Shown piece after piece: positions 1-8,860 of a stretch of DNA of 64,000 bases (position 1 is the first letter of the stretch; each line of letters begins with the position of its first letter). Location of the stretch: NCBI RefSeq assembly GCF_002018875.1, contig NZ_MVOL01000006.1:413709-477708 (forward strand), in the 5' to 3' direction. The position numbers and the translations under genes were made by a program. This DNA comes from Pseudomonas sp. MF4836. GTDB taxonomy: Bacteria > Pseudomonadota > Gammaproteobacteria > Pseudomonadales > Pseudomonadaceae. The notes under the pieces were generated by a model. That model worked only from the letters and a program-made list of their open reading frames with translations. It was not told the origin of the DNA and did no database searches.

Positions 1-1297
1 CGTCCAGGGGGGCGATGGTGATTGCCAGGCGATCCTTGCCGGCGACGAAGTCTGGCCAGCTGTCGACGGTTTTCGGGCGCAGCTTCAGGCGTTCGAGCAG
101 TTCCAGCAGCACTTCGCGGCGTCCGGCGGACTCGGCGGTGAACAGCACCCGCCCGGAGAACTGCTCGAGGAAGCCGGCCAATGCCGCCAGCGGCTGGTTA
201 GCCTTGGCTTCGATGGCCAGGTCCGGCAGGACCTGGGCCGGGAAGCGCTCGCGGCCGACGCCGGTGTCGATGTCCTGCTGGCTGGCAACGACGCGCGGCC
301 AGTTTTTCAGGCGGGCGAAGCAGTCTTCCACCGGCAGGAACAGTTCGGCGGGTGGCAATAAAGGACGGGACGGATCGACGCGGCGCTCTTCGTAGCGGTT
401 GCGCACGTCGTTCCAGAAGTTTTCCGCAGCCTGCTCGATACCCGGCAGGGAGAACACCTGGGTGTCCTGGGGCAGGTAGTCGAACAGGGTCGAGGTGTCG
501 TCGAAGAACAGCGGCAGGTAGTACTCGATACCGGCCGGGGTGATCCCGCTGCTCAGGTCCTGGAAGATCGGGCAGCGGCGGAAGTCGACATCGAAGCGCT
601 CGCGAAAGCGCGCCTTGAAGCGGGTCACGGCATCCTTTTGCAGGGGGAATTCCCGCGCGGGCAGCAGGCGCACCGATTCCACTTTGTCGATCGAGCGCTG
701 GTTCTCCGGATCGAAGGTGCGCAGGGTTTCGATTTCGTCGTCGAACAGGTCGATGCGATAAGGCAGTTTGCTGCCCATCGGGAACAGGTCGATCAGGGCG
801 CCGCGTACCGCGAACTCGCCGTGCTCGTACACCGTGTCGACACAGCGGTAACCACTGGCTTCGAGGCGCGTGCGCATCTGCTCGACATCCAGCTTCTGGC
901 CGATGTCCAGCACCAGGCTGCTGCCCAGCAGGAACTTGGTCGGCGCCAGGCGGTGCAGGGCGGTGGTGATGGGCACCACCAGCACGCCATGGTCCAGTTC
1001 GGGCAACCGATAGAGGCTGGCGATGCGCTGGGAAATGATGTCCTGGTGCGGCGAGAACAGGTCGTAGGGCAGGGTTTCCCAATCGGGAAAATGCAGCACC
1101 GGCAAATCGGGGGCGAAGAAGCTCAGTTCCTGCTCCAGGCGTTCGGCGCTTTGGCTGTCGGCGGTCAGCAGCAGGGTGAAGCGCTTGGCAGCGCTGGCAG
1201 CCTCGGCAATGGCCAGGCTCAGAGCGGCACCGGGCAGGTTGCCCCAGTGCTGTTTACCTGCCGCGGCAGGGAGTAGCGGTAGACGCAGAACGGGCAC
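1..1297 (-). CDS. mfd: Transcription-repair coupling factor Mfd, N-terminal part (cut by window edge)
   Basis: Mfd removes RNA polymerase stalled at DNA damage and recruits UvrA. About 432 N-terminal residues are present; the translocase part lies beyond the left edge. The start of the protein reads VPVLRLPLLPAAAGKQHWG, followed by the UvrB-like damage-recognition region with PDWETLPYD and FSPHQDIISQR, and later YRIDLFDDEIETLRTFDPE, all typical of pseudomonad Mfd. I chose GTG at 1297 because GGAG lies 11 bases upstream and no ATG fits. It is divergent from the gap-type gene. The family assignment is by recognition of sequence and is strong; the exact start is less certain. Confidence 0.93.
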   Translation of the reverse strand, partial: MPVLRLPLLPAAAGKQHWGNLPGAALSLAIAEAASAAKRFTLLLTADSQSAERLEQELSFFAPDLPVLHFPDWETLPYDLFSPHQDIISQRIASLYRLPELDHGVLVVPITTALHRLAPTKFLLGSSLVLDIGQKLDVEQMRTRLEASGYRCVDTVYEHGEFAVRGALIDLFPMGSKLPYRIDLFDDEIETLRTFDPENQRSIDKVESVRLLPAREFPLQKDAVTRFKARFRERFDVDFRRCPIFQDLSSGITPAGIEYYLPLFFDDTSTLFDYLPQDTQVFSLPGIEQAAENFWNDVRNRYEERRVDPSRPLLPPAELFLPVEDCFARLKNWPRVVASQQDIDTGVGRERFPAQVLPDLAIEAKANQPLAALAGFLEQFSGRVLFTAESAGRREVLLELLERLKLRPKTVDSWPDFVAGKDRLAITIAPLD

Positions 1298-1651
1298 GGA
1301 AGGTTGAGCTCCAAGCGTTGCGACAAAGTCGGTAATTGTAGCGGCCCCGGGTGCCGCCTGTCAGTTGCTGACTGTGCCTATTACGTAATGAGGGAAATGT
1401 AGTGGTTATGACAAACAATGCCGCTCTTTGACTCAATATGTAGTGCCAAAATGCACGTATGGTTCGGAGGGTTACGGACAAGTCGCCGCGGGCTTTCCAC
1501 TAGGGGTGCTCTGAAAGCCGCGTATTTACTGGGCTGGAGCGACGCGTGTTTTTTGCGCAAGGGCTTTTGTTGCGGGCCGCGCATTGCTCGCAGGGCGACT
1601 GGGCGGCATAATGTAGCCCCTTTTTTAAGCCCCTACATGTGGAAGGTTCCC
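1298..1651. other. Divergent intergenic region between mfd and gap
   Basis: These 354 bases hold no gene I can support, although the gap frame stays open through much of them. They contain the palindrome ATTACGTAAT (1380-1389) and a sigma70-type promoter close to gap. The open frame upstream of 1652 has no family resemblance and no good ribosome site. Confidence 0.6.
1584..1612 (+). promoter_or_regulatory. Putative sigma70 promoter of gap
   Basis: TTGCTC (1584-1589), a 17-base spacer and CATAAT (1607-1612). The predicted transcript would start near 1619 and leave a leader of about 33 bases carrying GGAAGG (1641-1646) before the GTG start at 1652. The start predicted from protein similarity and this promoter support each other. 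It is not tested. Confidence 0.5.
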
Positions 1652-3100
1652 GTGACTCAGAAGCCCGACCAGTGTCTTGGTGAATGGATCGACCGTGAAG
1701 CACTCGCAGAAGCGATGATTCCGCTTATCGGTCAGCTGTACCGCAATAACAATGTGGTGAGCTCGATCTATGGCCGCAGCCTGATCAACCAGTCTGTCAT
1801 CGCGATTCTCAAAGCTCACCGCTTTGCTCGCCATCGTTCCTCCGACGACAGCGAACTCTCCGTCCACGAAACATTCCCTCTGTTGAAAGCCATGAGCGAG
1901 CTCAAGCTCGGCGCGGCCTCGGTAGATTTGGGCAAGTTGGCGTTCAAATTCCGCGTCGAAGGCAATGGCCGCACCGCCGAGCAGTTCGTGCGTGAAGAAA
2001 TGGCCGACGTCGTTGGCCAGCAAAATGCTTCGGCGCGCAAAGGCACTGACGTGGTGCTGTACGGCTTCGGTCGTATCGGTCGCCTGCTGGCCCGCATCCT
2101 GATCGAAAAAACCGGTGGTGGCGACGGCCTGCGTCTGCGCGCCATCGTGGTGCGCAAAGGCGCCGACAACGACCTGACCAAACGTGCCAGCCTGCTGCGC
2201 CGCGATTCGGTACACGGTTCGTTCAACGGCACCATCACCATTGACGAAGAAAACAACACCATTACCGCCAACGGCAACCTGATCCAGGTTATCTACGCGA
2301 AGAACCCGACCGAAGTGGACTACACCCAGTACGGCATCAAGAACGCCCTGCTGGTGGACAACACCGGTGTATGGCGTGACGCCGACGGCCTGGGCCAGCA
2401 CTTGGCTTGCCCGGGTATCGACCGCGTGGTTCTGACCGCTCCTGGCAAAGGCAAGCTGAAGAACATCGTGCACGGTATCAACCATGCCGAGATCACCGCT
2501 GACGACAAGATCGTTTCCGCCGCTTCCTGCACCACCAACGCCATCGTGCCGGTGCTGAAGGCCGTGAACGACAAGTTCGGTATCGTCAACGGTCACGTTG
2601 AGACGGTTCACTCGTACACCAACGACCAGAACCTGATCGACAACTTCCACAAAGGCGACCGCCGTGGTCGTAGCGCCGCGCTGAACATGGTCATCACCGA
2701 AACCGGTGCTGCTACCGCTGCTGCCAAGGCCCTGCCTGAGCTGGCCGGCAAGCTCACCGGTAACGCGATCCGTGTTCCGACGCCTAACGTGTCGATGGCC
2801 ATTCTCAATCTGAACCTTGAGAAAGCCGCCACCCGTGAAGAGATGAACGAGTACCTGCGCTACATGGCGCTGCACTCCGATCTGCATAAGCAGATCGACT
2901 TCGTCAATTCCCAGGAAGTGGTTTCCACCGACTTCGTTGGCTCGCGCCACGCGGGTGTAGTGGATGCCGAAGCGACCATCTGCCAAGACAACCGCGTTGT
3001 TCTGTACGTCTGGTACGACAACGAATTCGGTTACAGCTGCCAGGTGGTTCGCGTGATGGAAGACATGGCTGGGGTCAACCCGCCTGCATTCCCGCGCTAA
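1652..3100 (+). CDS. gapB: Glyceraldehyde-3-phosphate dehydrogenase, long GapB-type
   Basis: Interconverts glyceraldehyde-3-phosphate and 1,3-bisphosphoglycerate using NAD(P). The protein is 482 residues, well above the roughly 335 of ordinary GapA, because about 125 residues (TQKPDQCLGEWIDREALAEA onward) precede the Rossmann motif YGFGRIGRLLARIL. The catalytic cysteine lies in SAASCTTNAIVPVLKA near residue 290, and the C-terminal WYDNEFGYS is standard. GTG at 1652 is preceded by GGAAGG; an in-frame ATG at 1637 has no such site. Established knowledge: pseudomonads carry such a second, long Gap beside mfd, probably used mainly in the gluconeogenic direction; that direction is inference here. 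A strong terminator follows. Confidence 0.93.
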   Translation: MTQKPDQCLGEWIDREALAEAMIPLIGQLYRNNNVVSSIYGRSLINQSVIAILKAHRFARHRSSDDSELSVHETFPLLKAMSELKLGAASVDLGKLAFKFRVEGNGRTAEQFVREEMADVVGQQNASARKGTDVVLYGFGRIGRLLARILIEKTGGGDGLRLRAIVVRKGADNDLTKRASLLRRDSVHGSFNGTITIDEENNTITANGNLIQVIYAKNPTEVDYTQYGIKNALLVDNTGVWRDADGLGQHLACPGIDRVVLTAPGKGKLKNIVHGINHAEITADDKIVSAASCTTNAIVPVLKAVNDKFGIVNGHVETVHSYTNDQNLIDNFHKGDRRGRSAALNMVITETGAATAAAKALPELAGKLTGNAIRVPTPNVSMAILNLNLEKAATREEMNEYLRYMALHSDLHKQIDFVNSQEVVSTDFVGSRHAGVVDAEATICQDNRVVLYVWYDNEFGYSCQVVRVMEDMAGVNPPAFPR

Positions 3101-3116
3101 GCGTCAGCGGTAAATG

Positions 3117-3147
3117 AAAACGCCCCGACATGTCGGGGCGTTTTTTT
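3117..3147. terminator. Bidirectional terminator between gap and the MFS gene
   Basis: A perfect palindrome CGCCCCGACATGTCGGGGCG (3121-3140) is flanked by an A-run on the left and seven T on the right, so it can end transcripts from both convergent genes. Confidence 0.9.
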
Positions 3148-3163
3148 GCCTGGGATTTAACCC

Positions 3164-4456
3164 TTAGCGGGCGATAGCCGCTTCGGCGGTACGCAGTTCA
3201 TGACGGTTGCCCTTGAACAGGATCAGTGTAGCGATCAAGCCAAGCACTGCTGCGGCGCTGAGCCAGATGCCCGGTGCGGCCTTGTTGTCCAGCACGTGGA
3301 TCAGGTAGGTACAGGCCGCCGGAGTAAAGCCGCCAAAGGTCGCGGTCGCAAGGCTATAGGCCAAGGAGAAGCCGGTGGTGCGCACGTCTACCGGCATGAT
3401 TTCGGTCAGTGCCACAACCATCGCCCCGTTGTACGAGCCGTACAGGAACGACAGCCAGAGCAACACGATCAACAGATGGCTGAAGCTCGGGTTGGCCACC
3501 AGCCAGGACAGCGCTGGATAAGCAGTGAGAATCGCCAGAATCGTCGCTCCCAGCAGCAGGGGTTTACGGCCGATCTTATCGGACACCGCGCCCATCACCG
3601 GCAGCCAGATGAAGTTGGAAATACCCACGCAGACGGTTACCAGCAGCGCGTCGAAGTCCGACAAGTGCAATTCGGCCTTGCCGAAGGTCGGGGTGTAGGC
3701 GGTGATCAGGTAGAACGACACTGTGGTCATCACCACCAGCGCCATGCCGGCGATCACTATGCCGAAGTTTTGACCGATCGAACGCACGATTTCCTGCAGG
3801 GTAGGGCGGTGTTTGCGCGCCTGGAACTCAGGAGTTTCCTCCAGGGAGCGACGAATGACGAAGATCACCGGCACGATCAGGCAACCAATCAGGAATGGCA
3901 CGCGCCAGCCCCAGTCACCCATTTGTTCGGGGCTGAGCCAGTGGTTCAGGCCCACGCCCAGCAGGCCGGCGAACACCACTGCGGCTTGCTGGCTCGCGGA
4001 CTGCCAGCTGACGAAGAAGCCTTTGCGGCCCGGTGTGGCGATTTCCGCCAGGTACACCGACACACCGCCCAGCTCGACACCGGCGGAGAAGCCTTGCAGC
4101 AGGCGACCGAATAGCACGATCAGGGGCGCCGCGACGCCCAAGGTGGCATACCCGGGAACGCAGGCAATCAGGACGGTGCCGGCAGCCATCAGCGCCAGGG
4201 TGATCACCAGGCCCTTTTTACGGCCGTGACGGTCAATGTAGGCACCGAGGAAAATCGCCCCCAGCGGACGCATCAGGAACCCGGCACCAAAGGTCGCCAG
4301 GGACAGCATCAGGGAGGCGAAGGCGCTGTCGGTAGGGAAGAAGGTCTTGGCAATGGCCGTGGCGTAAAAGCCGTACACCATGAAGTCGAACATCTCAAGG
4401 AAGTTGCCGCTGACAACGCGAAATATCGCCTTGCCTTTGCCCGTGGTCGTGGACAT
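3164..4456 (-). CDS. MFS transporter, metabolite:H+ symporter family, citrate/tricarballylate-type
   Basis: Inner-membrane secondary carrier of 430 residues with about twelve hydrophobic segments. The N-terminus SGNFLEMFDFMVYGFYATAI, the loop GAYIDRHGRKKGL and the stretch LLQGFSAGVELGGVSVYLAE closely follow enterobacterial CitA/TcuC (citrate or tricarballylate proton symporters). The repeated loop SDKIGRKPLLLG marks the second half. Start chosen at ATG 4456; GTG at 4465 is an alternative adding KK. No tcuAB genes lie nearby, so the substrate stays open among tricarboxylates. In PAO1, as I recall, the nqrA-F genes lie in this slot between gap and apbE. It is divergent from apbE. Confidence 0.85.
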   Translation of the reverse strand: MSTTTGKGKAIFRVVSGNFLEMFDFMVYGFYATAIAKTFFPTDSAFASLMLSLATFGAGFLMRPLGAIFLGAYIDRHGRKKGLVITLALMAAGTVLIACVPGYATLGVAAPLIVLFGRLLQGFSAGVELGGVSVYLAEIATPGRKGFFVSWQSASQQAAVVFAGLLGVGLNHWLSPEQMGDWGWRVPFLIGCLIVPVIFVIRRSLEETPEFQARKHRPTLQEIVRSIGQNFGIVIAGMALVVMTTVSFYLITAYTPTFGKAELHLSDFDALLVTVCVGISNFIWLPVMGAVSDKIGRKPLLLGATILAILTAYPALSWLVANPSFSHLLIVLLWLSFLYGSYNGAMVVALTEIMPVDVRTTGFSLAYSLATATFGGFTPAACTYLIHVLDNKAAPGIWLSAAAVLGLIATLILFKGNRHELRTAEAAIAR

Positions 4457-4701
4457 TTTTTTCACTCACTTTGGCTGTCTTGTTAGCAATCCCTGGTCAT
4501 TACTCGTCCTTACTGCAAAGTCGGGGCGCGAAGCTGGACGCTGAACAGTTTTGTAACGATATGTGTATGAGGGCTATCAGGCAACAAAAACTCTTGGCCT
4601 TGGAGTGGGAGGTGCACCCCGGACTAGAGCTTTATCAGGGAATGGAATAGGGCTGATGGTCGCATCTGTGTCTGAGTCATAATGGCGCCCCCTGAAATCT
4701 C

Positions 4702-5766
4702 ATGGCTGATGGGGGTTGGGTCCTGTGCTGGAGAAGGTCTTTGGCGGTAAATGATTGGCGACGATGGGCTGCTCCGTGGGTGCTGGTGCTGGCGCTCCCC
4801 GGGTGTGGCGACGGGCGCTCCCAGGAAAGTTTCGGCGGCCCGACCATGGGCAGCACCTACTCGATCAAGTATGTCCGCCCGGCCGGAGGGGCGGAGCCTG
4901 GCGCGGTGCAGGCCGAGGTGGAGCAGATTCTGGCCGAGGTCGACCGGCAGATGTCGACCTACCGCAGCGATTCGGATATCGAGCGCTTCAACCAGCTGCC
5001 CGCGGGCAGTTGCCAGGCGATGCCCGAGCCGGTTTTGCAGTTGGTCAAGGTGGGAGAGCGCTTGTCCAGGGAGAGTGACGGTGCGTTCGACCTGACGGTC
5101 GAACCCTTGCTCGACCTCTGGGGCTTTGGCCCTCAGGGGCGGGCAGAGCAGGTGCCGAGCGACGAGGCGCTGGCCCTGGCTCGGCAGCGCGTCGGGCATG
5201 GGCATCTGCGGATCGAAGGCGACCGGTTGTGCAAGGATGCAGCCGTGGAAGTGGACTTCAACAGCATCGCCGCCGGCTATGCGGTCGATCGGATCGCTGC
5301 CCGATTGCAGGCCATGGGTATCGACAACTACCTGGCGGAGGCCACTGGCGAGCTCAAGGCGGCCGGCAGAAAACTTGACGGCTCGGCCTGGCGCATCGCC
5401 CTCGAGGAGCCGCGGGACGATCAGCAAGTGGCCGAGCGCATCATCGCGGTGGATGGCCAGGGTGTTTCCACCTCTGGCGATTACCGTAATTACTTCGAGC
5501 GTGACGGGCGGCGCTACTCCCACACCTTCGATGCCCGCAGTGGCCGGCCGGTGGAGCATGCCCTGGCGTCCGTCACGGTGATTCATCCTTCGGCATTGAT
5601 GGCCGATGGCTTATCGACCCTGTTGCTGATCCTGGGTCCGGAGCGCGGCTGGGCGTACGCGGAAAAACAGGATATCGCCGCATTTTTTGTGATTCGCGCC
5701 GATACAGGTTTCGTCACACGCAGCAACCCGGCGTTTGATCGCCTGTTTGCTGGGGAAAAGCAGTAA
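4702..5766 (+). CDS. apbE: FAD:protein FMN transferase ApbE, lipoprotein
   Basis: Attaches FMN from FAD to threonine or serine of periplasmic-side flavoproteins such as NqrB/C, RnfD/G or NosR. It shows the family blocks GGPTMGSTYSIKY near residue 50, DGAFDLTVEPLLDLWGFG, DFNSIAAGYAVDRIA and GVSTSGDYRNYF. The N-terminal WVLVLALPGC is a lipobox, so it is probably a periplasm-facing lipoprotein. The start is uncertain: ATG 4702 gives a long N-terminus before the signal, while TTG 4741 just after GGAGAAGG would give a shorter, more normal one. No nqr genes or nqrM are next to it, so its flavinylation target must be encoded elsewhere. Confidence 0.9.
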   Translation: MADGGWVLCWRRSLAVNDWRRWAAPWVLVLALPGCGDGRSQESFGGPTMGSTYSIKYVRPAGGAEPGAVQAEVEQILAEVDRQMSTYRSDSDIERFNQLPAGSCQAMPEPVLQLVKVGERLSRESDGAFDLTVEPLLDLWGFGPQGRAEQVPSDEALALARQRVGHGHLRIEGDRLCKDAAVEVDFNSIAAGYAVDRIAARLQAMGIDNYLAEATGELKAAGRKLDGSAWRIALEEPRDDQQVAERIIAVDGQGVSTSGDYRNYFERDGRRYSHTFDARSGRPVEHALASVTVIHPSALMADGLSTLLLILGPERGWAYAEKQDIAAFFVIRADTGFVTRSNPAFDRLFAGEKQ

Positions 5767-5895
5767 CCTTGCGCGGTGCCGATGCCGGGGCAATGCAGGC
5801 AAAAGTAGCCTACGACGCGACCAAGGGTTAATGTGCGCGGCGTTGACGCTTCTATAGACTGTGCCCGGGTTCGTAACCGAGCCAAATTGATCCTT

Positions 5896-5916
5896 CATGC
5901 CGCTGGCCGCGGCATG
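5896..5916 (+). other. Perfect hairpin in the sthA leader
   Basis: CATGCCGC (5896-5903) and GCGGCATG (5909-5916) form an 8-bp stem with a 5-base loop about 50 bases before the sthA start. No T-run follows, so it is not a simple terminator. Function unknown; it could stabilise the mRNA or mark the leader. Confidence 0.5.
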
Positions 5917-5967
5917 ATTTAGCCGGAGGCGCCAGAAGGGTGTCTCGGCCTGTTCTGAGGAGTACGC

Positions 5968-7362
5968 ATGGCTGTCTACAACTACGACGTAGTGGTGCTG
6001 GGTTCAGGCCCCGCTGGAGAAGGTGCGGCGATGAACGCCGCTAAAGCAGGACGCAAAGTGGCGATGGTCGATAGCCGTCGTCAGGTCGGCGGTAACTGCA
6101 CCCACCTGGGTACCATCCCGTCCAAGGCCCTGCGTCACTCGGTCCGGCAGATCATGCAGTTCAACACCAACCCGATGTTCCGGGCCATTGGTGAGCCGCG
6201 CTGGTTCTCGTTCCCCGACGTACTGAAAAGCGCCGAGAAGGTCATTTCCAAGCAAGTCGCTTCGCGTACCGGCTACTACGCCCGTAACCGCGTCGATGTG
6301 TTTTTCGGCACCGGCAGCTTTGCCGACGAGCAGACCATCGAAGTGGTGTGCGCCAATGGTGTGGTCGAGAAGCTGGTGGCCAAGCACATCATCATCGCCA
6401 CCGGGTCGCGTCCGTATCGCCCGGCCGATATCGATTTCCACCACCCGCGTATCTACGATAGCGACACCATCCTCAGCCTTGGCCATACCCCGCGCAAACT
6501 CATTGTGTACGGCGCCGGGGTGATCGGCTGCGAATACGCGTCGATCTTCAGCGGCCTCGGGGTGCTGGTGGAGCTGGTGGATAACCGTGGCCAGTTGCTG
6601 AGCTTCCTCGATTCCGAGATTTCCCAGGCCCTGAGTTACCACTTCAGCAACAACAACATCACCGTGCGCCACAACGAGGAGTACGACCGAGTCGAAGGCC
6701 TCGACAACGGTGTGATCCTGCACTTGAAGTCGGGCAAGAAGATCAAGGCCGATGCCTTGCTCTGGTGCAACGGCCGGACCGGCAACACCGACAAGCTGGG
6801 CATGGAAAACATCGGGGTCAAGGTTAACAGCCGCGGCCAGATCGAAGTCGACGAGAACTACCGCACCTGCGTGCCGAACATCTACGGTGCCGGCGACGTG
6901 ATCGGCTGGCCAAGCCTGGCCAGTGCCGCCCACGACCAGGGGCGTTCGGCTGCAGGCAGCATTGTCGATAACGGCAGCTGGCGTTTCGTGAATGACGTAC
7001 CGACCGGGATTTACACCATTCCGGAGATCAGCTCGATCGGCAAGAACGAGCAGGAACTGACCCAGGCCAAGGTGCCTTACGAAGTGGGCAAGGCCTTCTT
7101 CAAGAGCATGGCGCGGGCGCAGATTGCCGGTGAGCCGCAGGGCATGCTGAAGATCCTGTTCCACCGCGAAACCCTGGAAGTGCTGGGTGTGCACTGCTTC
7201 GGTTACCAGGCGTCGGAGATCGTCCACATCGGCCAGGCCATCATGAGCCAGCCGGGCGAACTCAATACCCTGAAGTACTTCGTCAACACCACGTTCAACT
7301 ACCCGACCATGGCTGAGGCCTATCGGGTAGCGGCTTACGACGGCCTCAACCGGCTTTTTTGA
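5968..7362 (+). CDS. sthA: Soluble pyridine nucleotide transhydrogenase
   Basis: Cytosolic FAD enzyme that passes hydride between NADPH and NAD+, rebalancing the two pools. 464 residues, normal length. The FAD-binding start is VVVLGSGPAGEGAAMNAAKAG, the second nucleotide fold is IVYGAGVIGCEYASIF (about residue 180), and the C-terminal FAD site reads IYGAGDVIGWPSLA. In the region equivalent to the disulfide of lipoamide dehydrogenase it has GGNCTHLGTIPSKAL: the second cysteine is missing, which is diagnostic of SthA rather than a disulfide oxidoreductase. A clear TGAGGAG site precedes ATG 5968. Confidence 0.97.
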   Translation: MAVYNYDVVVLGSGPAGEGAAMNAAKAGRKVAMVDSRRQVGGNCTHLGTIPSKALRHSVRQIMQFNTNPMFRAIGEPRWFSFPDVLKSAEKVISKQVASRTGYYARNRVDVFFGTGSFADEQTIEVVCANGVVEKLVAKHIIIATGSRPYRPADIDFHHPRIYDSDTILSLGHTPRKLIVYGAGVIGCEYASIFSGLGVLVELVDNRGQLLSFLDSEISQALSYHFSNNNITVRHNEEYDRVEGLDNGVILHLKSGKKIKADALLWCNGRTGNTDKLGMENIGVKVNSRGQIEVDENYRTCVPNIYGAGDVIGWPSLASAAHDQGRSAAGSIVDNGSWRFVNDVPTGIYTIPEISSIGKNEQELTQAKVPYEVGKAFFKSMARAQIAGEPQGMLKILFHRETLEVLGVHCFGYQASEIVHIGQAIMSQPGELNTLKYFVNTTFNYPTMAEAYRVAAYDGLNRLF

Positions 7363-7404
7363 GCGACTCCGGCCGGTGGCCTGAGCCGGCCGGGGAGACC
7401 GATT

Positions 7405-8127
7405 TCAGTAATTCTCGAGCGTGGCGCTGGCCAAACCGGGAAAGTCTGTAATCAGGCTATCTACGCCGAAGTCGGCGAGCCTGCGCATCAGCGCGGGTTC
7501 GTTGACCGTCCACACCGACACATGCAACCCCTGACGCTGCGCGCGCTGCAGTCGTTCGGGGGTGCAGAGTGTCCAGTTCAACGCCAGAATCTCGCAACCA
7601 TAGCTTTGTGCGACCTTCAACGGGTCGAGCCAGGCGTATTCGGCTACCAGTCCGCGTGACAGGTCCGGCGTCAGCTCTACCGCGGCCTTCAGCACTTCGC
7701 GCGAACTCGAGGTCACGGTGACCTTGTCCAGCAGCCCGAAACGCTGCGCCATCTCGCGAATCGCCAGGACCGTAGTCGCCGCCCGTGTACGCGAAGCGCT
7801 TTTGACTTCCAGCTGCCAGTGCTCGAACGCGCATTTCTCGAACAGCTCTTCCAGGCGCGGGATCGGGCAGGGGTTGACCCAGCCCGGGCCGCCCTTGCGC
7901 GCATCGTAGGTCACCAGTTCGGCAGCGGAGTGCTCAACCACCTTGCCGCGACGGTCAGTGGTGCGTTTGAGGGTCGGGTCGTGGATCACCATCAACTCGC
8001 CGTCCATGGACAGGTGCAGATCGAGTTCGCAACGACGTACGCCGTGTTTCAGGCATTCCTGAAAGCTGGTCAGGGTGTTTTCCGGTGCTTCGCCTTTGGC
8101 GCCGCGATGGCCATAAATCAGGGTCAC
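7405..8127 (-). CDS. glpQ: Glycerophosphodiester phosphodiesterase
   Basis: Hydrolyses glycerophosphodiesters from phospholipid turnover to glycerol-3-phosphate and an alcohol. 240 residues, of the short cytosolic type with no signal peptide. The catalytic block is at the very N-terminus: YGHRGAKGEAPENTL, then CELDLHLSMDGELMVIHD with the metal-binding E and D. The C-terminal SVWTVNEPALMRRLADFGVD and LITDFPGL complete the TIM barrel. GTG at 8127 is supported by AAGGAG six bases upstream. It converges on sthA and lies next to the PilZ gene on the same strand, 50 bases downstream of it. Confidence 0.93.
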   Translation of the reverse strand: MTLIYGHRGAKGEAPENTLTSFQECLKHGVRRCELDLHLSMDGELMVIHDPTLKRTTDRRGKVVEHSAAELVTYDARKGGPGWVNPCPIPRLEELFEKCAFEHWQLEVKSASRTRAATTVLAIREMAQRFGLLDKVTVTSSSREVLKAAVELTPDLSRGLVAEYAWLDPLKVAQSYGCEILALNWTLCTPERLQRAQRQGLHVSVWTVNEPALMRRLADFGVDSLITDFPGLASATLENY

Positions 8128-8178
8128 GATTGCTCCTTCACGGAAAGTATTTCCATTCGATGGTGATTGCCAGGTAGA

Positions 8179-8766
8179 TCAATCCGGCGTCGGGTCGCTC
8201 TGTTCGCGCGCCAGGCGGCGTTCCTGTGCCTGTTTTTGCAGGATATAGCGCGCCAGGAGCTGGCGCTGGGCGTCGGTCAATGATTCGAACTCGGTGCCGA
8301 TTTCGAAGTTGCCGAAGCTGCGGGGTTCGCAATGGGTGACCTTGGCCCGCAGCAGGAGGCCCAGGGCCTGGGGCATCAGCAACAGCTTCAGGGCCAGGTG
8401 GCTGCCGGCCGGGTAGGCGAGGTTATGTTCGAATTCGATGCCGCCTTCGGACAGTTTCACTCGCTGGGGTTCGCCAAACTTGCCGAGTACGGTCTGCGCC
8501 ACCACTTGGCCGAGCAGGTCGATGCGCTTGTTCATCACTTTGAGGTAGCTGGCCAGGGTTCGATCACGCTCGCTGACCTGGCGCAGCAGATGCTGGGATT
8601 CGAACTCGCTCAAGTGCAATTCGCTGAGCAAATTGAACAGTGGCGAAGCATCCTGCAATACTTCCTTGCTCGCCGCGTCATGGGCGGACAAGGGGCTAAT
8701 TTCCAGTGCGATCATGTCCTCGATACGGTAGTATTCGCGGCGATCTTCTTCATCTAATGTCGACAT
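8179..8766 (-). CDS. PilZ domain protein (putative c-di-GMP receptor)
   Basis: 195 residues. The N-terminus has RREYYRIEDMIALEI, resembling the arginine motif of PilZ domains, and the C-terminal half has LSEGGIEFE in place of the usual D/N-x-S-x-x-G, followed by AGSHLALKLLLMP. The middle, about residues 40-95, is predicted helical. Soluble, with no membrane segment. Because the second motif is degenerate (SEGG), c-di-GMP binding is plausible rather than certain. It precedes glpQ on the same strand and diverges from lolC. The order PilZ protein-lolCDE is conserved in pseudomonads as far as I recall. Confidence 0.8.
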   Translation of the reverse strand: MSTLDEEDRREYYRIEDMIALEISPLSAHDAASKEVLQDASPLFNLLSELHLSEFESQHLLRQVSERDRTLASYLKVMNKRIDLLGQVVAQTVLGKFGEPQRVKLSEGGIEFEHNLAYPAGSHLALKLLLMPQALGLLLRAKVTHCEPRSFGNFEIGTEFESLTDAQRQLLARYILQKQAQERRLAREQSDPTPD

Positions 8767-8860
8767 GGCGAACCCATGGTAGCGGCGGTGGTCTGAGTGT
8801 AAAGCTGCTTACCAAGCCCCGCCACAAGGACGTCTTCTTTTCCTCCGAACAAGCCCCGAC

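Noticed and set aside
1625..2986. Minus-strand frame of 453 codons opposite gap
   Set aside because: Complete overlap with a conserved dehydrogenase gene and no ribosome site or motif.
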